A stretch of 64,000 nucleotides of DNA from Roseococcus suduntuyensis (GTDB taxonomy: Bacteria > Pseudomonadota > Alphaproteobacteria > Acetobacterales > Acetobacteraceae), in assembly GCF_014196305.1 (NCBI RefSeq), contig NZ_JACIDJ010000001.1:1226290-1290289 (forward strand), read 5' to 3'. The translations under genes and the position numbers were made by a program. The notes beneath the pieces are model-generated. The model saw only the letters and a list, made by a program, of their open reading frames with translations. It did no database searches and was not told where the DNA came from. This document shows, piece after piece, positions 60,189-64,000 of the stretch. The stretch's first letter is position 1. Every line of letters begins with the position of its first letter.

Positions 60189-62218
60189 TGCGCTATGTCA
60201 TCGGCGTGGATGTGGGCGGCACCTTCACCGATGTGGTGGGGGTGGATGAGGAGGGGCGGGAGTTCCTCGCCAAGGCCGCCTCCACGCCCCATGACCAGAG
60301 CGAGGGCGTGATCCAGGGGCTGCGGAACCTGGCCTCCATGCTGGGACTGACGCTGGGCGAATTGCTGGAGACCACCACGCGCATCGTCCATGGCACCACG
60401 GTCGCCACCAACGCGCTGCTGGAGCGGCGCGGCGCGCGGACGGCCATGCTCACCACCGAGGGCCACCGCGACGTGGTGGCGATGCGCGAGGGGCTGAAGC
60501 CCGCGCGCTATGATTTGCGCCTGCCCGCGCCCGAACCGCTGATCCCGCGCCGGCTGCGCCTGGGTGTGCGGGAGCGCCTGCGGCCCGATGGCGCTGTCGA
60601 AACGCCGCTGGACGCGGCCAGCCTCGACGCCGCCATCACGACCCTACGCGCGGAGGGCGTGGAGGCGGTTTCCATCTGCTTCCTCCATTCCTGGGCCGCG
60701 CCCGCGCATGAGCACGCGGCGGCCGAGGCGGTGCGGGCGGCGCTGCCGGGCGTCTTCGTCACCTGCTCGGCCGATGTGCTGCCGCAGATCAAGGAATATG
60801 AGCGGTTCTCGACGGCCGCGGTGAATGCCTATGTGGGGCCTGTGGTGTCCCGATACCTCATGCGGCTGGAGGCGCGGCTGCAGGAGGCGGGGTGCGCGGC
60901 GCCGGTCTTCGTCATCCTCTCGCATGGCGGCGTGGCGCCGATTGCCGAGGCCGCGCGTCTCGCGGCCGGCACGGCGCTGTCCGGGCCGGCGGGGGGGGTG
61001 GTGGCGGCGGTGGCGCTGGCGCGGCGGGGGATGGGCGCCAACCTCGTGACCTTCGACATGGGTGGTACCTCCACCGACATCGCGCTGGTGACCGACGGCG
61101 CCGCCGCCATCGGCCGCGGGCGCGAGGTGGGGGGCGAGCGTATCGCGCTGGACAGCCTCGACATCATCACGCTCGGTGCGGGCGGCGGGTCCATCGCGCA
61201 TCTGGGCGCGGGCGGCACCTTGCAGGTCGGGCCGCAATCGGCCGGCGCGCGGCCTGGCCCCGCCTGCTATGGGCGCGGCGGCACCCTGCCCACGGTGACG
61301 GACGCGAACCTGCTGCTGGGCTATCTCGACCCCGGAAGCTTCCTGGGCGGCGCCCAGCGCCTGGACGTGGCGGCGGCCGAACGCGCCATGGCGCTCCTGG
61401 CCGGGGCATTGGGCTTGGACGCGGCCCAGGCCGCGCTGGGCGTGCATCGCCTCGTCAATGCCCGCATGGCCGATGGGGTGCGGGTGGCGACCGTGCGGCG
61501 CGGCGTGGACCCGCGCGGGGCCACGCTGCTGGCCTTCGGGGGGGCCGCCGGGCTGCATGCCAGCGCGGTGGCGCGGGACCTCGGCATGGCGCGCGTCGCG
61601 GTGCCGCTGTTCGCCGCGGGGCTCTCGGCCTGGGGCATGTTGCAGACCGAGCTGCGGCACGAAATCGCGCGCAGCGTGGTCGGTGCCGGTGCCATGCCGG
61701 GCGATGATGCGCTGCCAGCCCTGTTCGACGGGCTGGCGGAGGAGGCGCGCGCCCAGCTCGCGCAATGGTATGGCGGCGAGATCGGCCTCAGCCTGGCCGC
61801 CGACATGCGCTATGGCGAGCAGGTCTTCGAGATCACGGTGCCGCTGGACGGCGTTGTGCCCACACGGGCCGCCCTGCGCGAGGCCTTCCACGCCCGCCAT
61901 CGCGCCCTGTTCACCTACGATCTGCCGGAGGAGGAGGTGGTGCTGGTCACCGCCCGCGCCGCCGCGCGCGGGGTGCTGCCCGCCCTGCCGCGCCTGCCCG
62001 CCGGCGCCCCCCGCCCCGCCACGCCCGAGGCCGAGCGGCGCTGCCTGCTGGAGGGCGGCTGGACCATGCTGCCCGTCTGGCGCTTCGAGGCATTGGCGGC
62101 GGGGCAGCGCGTGGCCGGCCCGGCCATCGTGGAAAGCCCCACCACCACCGTGCTGCTGCAACCGGGCGATGCGGCGGTGATGGAGCCAGGCGGCTGGCTC
62201 GCCGTCAGCCTGGGGTAA
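60188..62218 (+). CDS. Hydantoinase A/oxoprolinase family protein (HyuA)
   Basis: This is a 676-residue ATP-binding subunit of the HyuA family. Motifs include VDVGGTFTDVVGVDEEGREF at the N-terminus (near 6), HGTTVATNALLERRGARTAM near 64 and FDMGGTSTDIALV near 288. The substrate is unknown: hydantoin, 5-oxoproline and N-methylhydantoin enzymes look alike, and the split of two subunits with no transporter gives no clue. The 3' end overlaps the convergent mobA gene by 14 bases. Confidence 0.92.
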   Translation: MRYVIGVDVGGTFTDVVGVDEEGREFLAKAASTPHDQSEGVIQGLRNLASMLGLTLGELLETTTRIVHGTTVATNALLERRGARTAMLTTEGHRDVVAMREGLKPARYDLRLPAPEPLIPRRLRLGVRERLRPDGAVETPLDAASLDAAITTLRAEGVEAVSICFLHSWAAPAHEHAAAEAVRAALPGVFVTCSADVLPQIKEYERFSTAAVNAYVGPVVSRYLMRLEARLQEAGCAAPVFVILSHGGVAPIAEAARLAAGTALSGPAGGVVAAVALARRGMGANLVTFDMGGTSTDIALVTDGAAAIGRGREVGGERIALDSLDIITLGAGGGSIAHLGAGGTLQVGPQSAGARPGPACYGRGGTLPTVTDANLLLGYLDPGSFLGGAQRLDVAAAERAMALLAGALGLDAAQAALGVHRLVNARMADGVRVATVRRGVDPRGATLLAFGGAAGLHASAVARDLGMARVAVPLFAAGLSAWGMLQTELRHEIARSVVGAGAMPGDDALPALFDGLAEEARAQLAQWYGGEIGLSLAADMRYGEQVFEITVPLDGVVPTRAALREAFHARHRALFTYDLPEEEVVLVTARAAARGVLPALPRLPAGAPRPATPEAERRCLLEGGWTMLPVWRFEALAAGQRVAGPAIVESPTTTVLLQPGDAAVMEPGGWLAVSLG

Positions 62219-62777
62219 GCTGCGCCCGCGCCAGTTGCTCGGGCGTGTTGATGTTGAGGAAGGGCTCGCCCGGCCATTCCACCCGGGCCACGCCTTGGGC
62301 GGCGGCGAAGCGGCCCACCGCGCGTTCGCCCGCCGCCAGGGCCTGGCGCAGCGCGGGGGCCAGGGTGCGCGGCCAGAGCGCGATCACGGGATGGGCGCGC
62401 CCGCCGGAGGCGGCCTGCGCCACCGCCGCCATCCCGCGCCCCGCATGCAGCCGCGCCACGAGGTCGGGCGGCAGGAAGGGGGCGTCACCGGGCACGGTCA
62501 GCACGAAGGGCAGGGGTGAGGCCTCCAGCGCCGCCAGTACGCCGCCCAGCGGCCCCATTCCGGGCAGGGGGTCGGGCCAGACCGGCAGGCCATAATCCGC
62601 GAAGCGCGCCGCATCGCCATTGGCGCTGATGGCCAGCGCCGCGCATTGCCGGGTGAGGCGCGCCAGGATGTGCGCCAGCAAGGGCCGCCCGTGCAGCATC
62701 CGCAGCGTCTTGTCGCCGCCGCCCATTCGCGTGGCCCTGCCGCCCGCCAGCACGCAGCCCAGCGTGTCGGCGCACAT
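62205..62777 (-). CDS. mobA: Molybdenum cofactor guanylyltransferase MobA
   Basis: This is a 190-residue enzyme that joins GMP to molybdopterin. The nucleotide-binding start LAGGRATRMGGGDKTL near residue 10 has the family's LAGGxxxRMGGxDK. ISANGDAARFADYGLPVWPD near 50 and VPGDAPFLPPDLVARL near 94 follow. The length is normal. It starts three bases after the stop of a membrane protein gene on the same strand. The end overlaps HyuA. No molybdoenzyme gene lies in the window. Confidence 0.92.
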   Translation of the reverse strand: MCADTLGCVLAGGRATRMGGGDKTLRMLHGRPLLAHILARLTRQCAALAISANGDAARFADYGLPVWPDPLPGMGPLGGVLAALEASPLPFVLTVPGDAPFLPPDLVARLHAGRGMAAVAQAASGGRAHPVIALWPRTLAPALRQALAAGERAVGRFAAAQGVARVEWPGEPFLNINTPEQLARAQLTPG

Positions 62778-62780
62778 GGG

Positions 62781-63308
62781 TCAGGTCTGGCGCCGCAGCG
62801 GCGGCGGGCGGGCCGCGCGGCGGGCGGACGGCGGCGCCTTCATCCGGCGCAGGGCCAGCGGCCGCAGCAGGAAGCCCGTGCCGAAGCCGAAGGCCGCGTT
62901 GATCAGCCCCGCGCGCAGCAGGGTCTGGGTGTTGCCGCCGGCATACATCGGCACCCCGCGCATCTGCGCCACCAGCGTCACCGCCACCAGCGTGCAGCCC
63001 ACGGCGCCGATGAGTGTGGCGGTGAAGAGGTCGGGCAGGGGGGTCCAGCGCAGCACGGCCGCGATCAGGATGCCCCAGACGCCCCCCCAGAACATGGCGC
63101 TGAAGAATTGCGGGATGTGCAGCCCCGCCACGGGCGGATTCGCCATGGCCCGGCCGATGTCCCAGCCCGGCCCCTGCACCCGGCCGATGACGGCGGTCAG
63201 CGCCTCGACATTGTTTCCGTAGTTGTAGAGCAGGTGGATGGTGCCCTGGTGGAACGCCAGGACGGACAAGGCCCCCATGAGGAAACCCCCGATCAATACC
63301 TTCAGCAC
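62781..63308 (-). CDS. Integral membrane protein of unknown function
   Basis: This is a 175-residue protein with about four transmembrane segments (residues 3-20, 70-90, 95-115 and 135-155) and a basic, Arg/Pro-rich C-terminus. I do not recognise the family. The stretch GLHIPQFFSAMFWGGVWGIL suggests a transporter-like or oxidase-associated fold, but that is speculation. It is in an apparent operon with mobA (three-base gap) and divergent from the TPP enzyme gene. Confidence 0.65.
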   Translation of the reverse strand: MLKVLIGGFLMGALSVLAFHQGTIHLLYNYGNNVEALTAVIGRVQGPGWDIGRAMANPPVAGLHIPQFFSAMFWGGVWGILIAAVLRWTPLPDLFTATLIGAVGCTLVAVTLVAQMRGVPMYAGGNTQTLLRAGLINAAFGFGTGFLLRPLALRRMKAPPSARRAARPPPLRRQT

Positions 63309-63385
63309 TTGGCGCCCCCCAGGCTTGCCCGTGCGGCATCTTCGGCCCAGGCTGCGCGCCAGTCCAGTTCAGAGGGGAATACGCG

Positions 63386-64000
63386 GTGAACGGTGCGGAA
63401 AGTCTGGTCCACAGCCTGTTGAAGAGCGGTGTCGAGGTGTGTTTCTCCAACCCCGGCACGAGCGAGATGCATTTCGTCGCCGCGCTGGACCGCATTCCCG
63501 GCATGCGCTGCGTGCTGGGCCTGCAGGAGAACATCGTCACTGGCGCCGCCGATGGCTATTGGCGCATGGCCGGCAAGCCCGCCGTCACGCTGCTGCATTG
63601 CGGCCCGGGTCTGGCGAACGGCCTGGCCAACCTTCACAACGCGCGCCGCGCTCGGTCGGGGATCGTGAACTGCGTGGGCGACCAGGCCACCTATCACCGC
63701 CCCTATGACGCCCCGCTGACGGCCGACACCGAAGGCTTCGCGCGCGGCGTCTCGCAATGGGTGCGGACCACGAGCAAGGCCGCCGATGTGGGCGCGGACG
63801 CGGCCGCCGCCGTGCAGGCCGCCCGCACCTCGCCCGGGCAGGTCGCGACGCTGATCCTGCCGTCGGACACCTGCTGGGATGAGGGCGGCACCGTCGCCGC
63901 CGCCCTGCCCGTGCCCGCCGTGCCCCAGGCCGACCCGCACGCCATCCGCGCCGCCGCCCGCGTGCTGCGCGAGAAGAAGAACGTGCTGCTGCTGCTGGGC
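63386..64000 (+). CDS. Acetolactate synthase-like TPP enzyme, cut by the window end
   Basis: The first 205 residues of a thiamine diphosphate enzyme are present; the frame is open at base 64000. The GTG start at 63386 has an AGAGGGG ribosome site 7 bases upstream. The N-terminal TPP pyrimidine-binding domain shows FSNPGTSEMHFVAALD near 23, LGLQENIVTGAADGYWRMAG near 45 (the Glu that activates TPP) and LHCGPGLANGLANLHNA near 72. This domain is typical of ilvB/benzoylformate decarboxylase-like proteins. The exact reaction needs the missing C-terminal part. Confidence 0.88.
   Translation, partial: MNGAESLVHSLLKSGVEVCFSNPGTSEMHFVAALDRIPGMRCVLGLQENIVTGAADGYWRMAGKPAVTLLHCGPGLANGLANLHNARRARSGIVNCVGDQATYHRPYDAPLTADTEGFARGVSQWVRTTSKAADVGADAAAAVQAARTSPGQVATLILPSDTCWDEGGTVAAALPVPAVPQADPHAIRAAARVLREKKNVLLLLG

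Overview
The window is a GC-rich stretch (roughly 70% GC by eye) of an aerobic or microaerobic alphaproteobacterial chromosome, most likely from Acetobacteraceae near Roseomonas. That placement is inferred from gene content: a cbb3 oxidase under an FNR-type box, a one-polypeptide indolepyruvate oxidoreductase, several Bug/TctC and TAXI receptors, tricarballylate oxidation genes, a HyuA/HyuB pair and an NrsF-type anti-sigma factor. I saw no phage genes, transposases, CRISPR arrays, tRNAs or rRNAs. The window is core metabolism and transport, with many short intergenic repeats.

Layout. 1-7 kb: anchored cytochrome c, histidinol-phosphatase-like enzyme, acyl-CoA dehydrogenase coupled to indolepyruvate oxidoreductase, and a divergent Lrp/AsnC regulator. 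7-15 kb: a complete cco operon on the minus strand (ccoNOQPGHIS plus a small membrane protein), divergent from a DUF2189 gene, with a perfect FNR box between them. 16-22 kb: GltS, an amidase, RNase E and a coupled crotonase. 22.6-30.3 kb: an ECF sigma/NrsF pair, then a tightly packed seven-gene run (flavin disulfide reductase, TVP38, DUF547, radical SAM protein, PhnD, PhnE, metallophosphoesterase). Matching GTAACC-N16-CGWA promoter candidates precede both the sigma gene and the run. I consider this the most interesting system here. 30-41 kb: HWE-type kinase, TcuAB, LpdA, a Bug receptor, a hydrolase and a TAXI TRAP transporter. 41-49 kb: RND efflux pair, acetyl-CoA synthetase, another Bug receptor and a hydrolase. 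49-57 kb: CHAP lipoprotein, lipid A acyltransferase, MDR dehydrogenase, EAL protein, rph-rdgB, SRPBCC protein, hrcA-grpE. 57-64 kb: SMP-30 lactonase, HyuB-HyuA, mobA with a membrane protein, and a truncated TPP enzyme.

Repeats. Family A is an element of about 105-110 bp with four copies (6905, 34192, 41021, 41161). Family B is a palindromic element with four copies (1349, about 9661, 51070, 53773); one copy lies in frame inside the N-terminus of ccoI. In addition, the last codons plus stop of grpE and of lpxL are each echoed as short tandem arrays downstream of the gene.

Most genes are linked by 4-bp ATGA/GTGA/TTGA overlaps, so translational coupling is the rule, and I used it to choose several starts. 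All functional assignments come from motifs read by eye. Family names are established knowledge; pathway links between neighbouring genes are inference.
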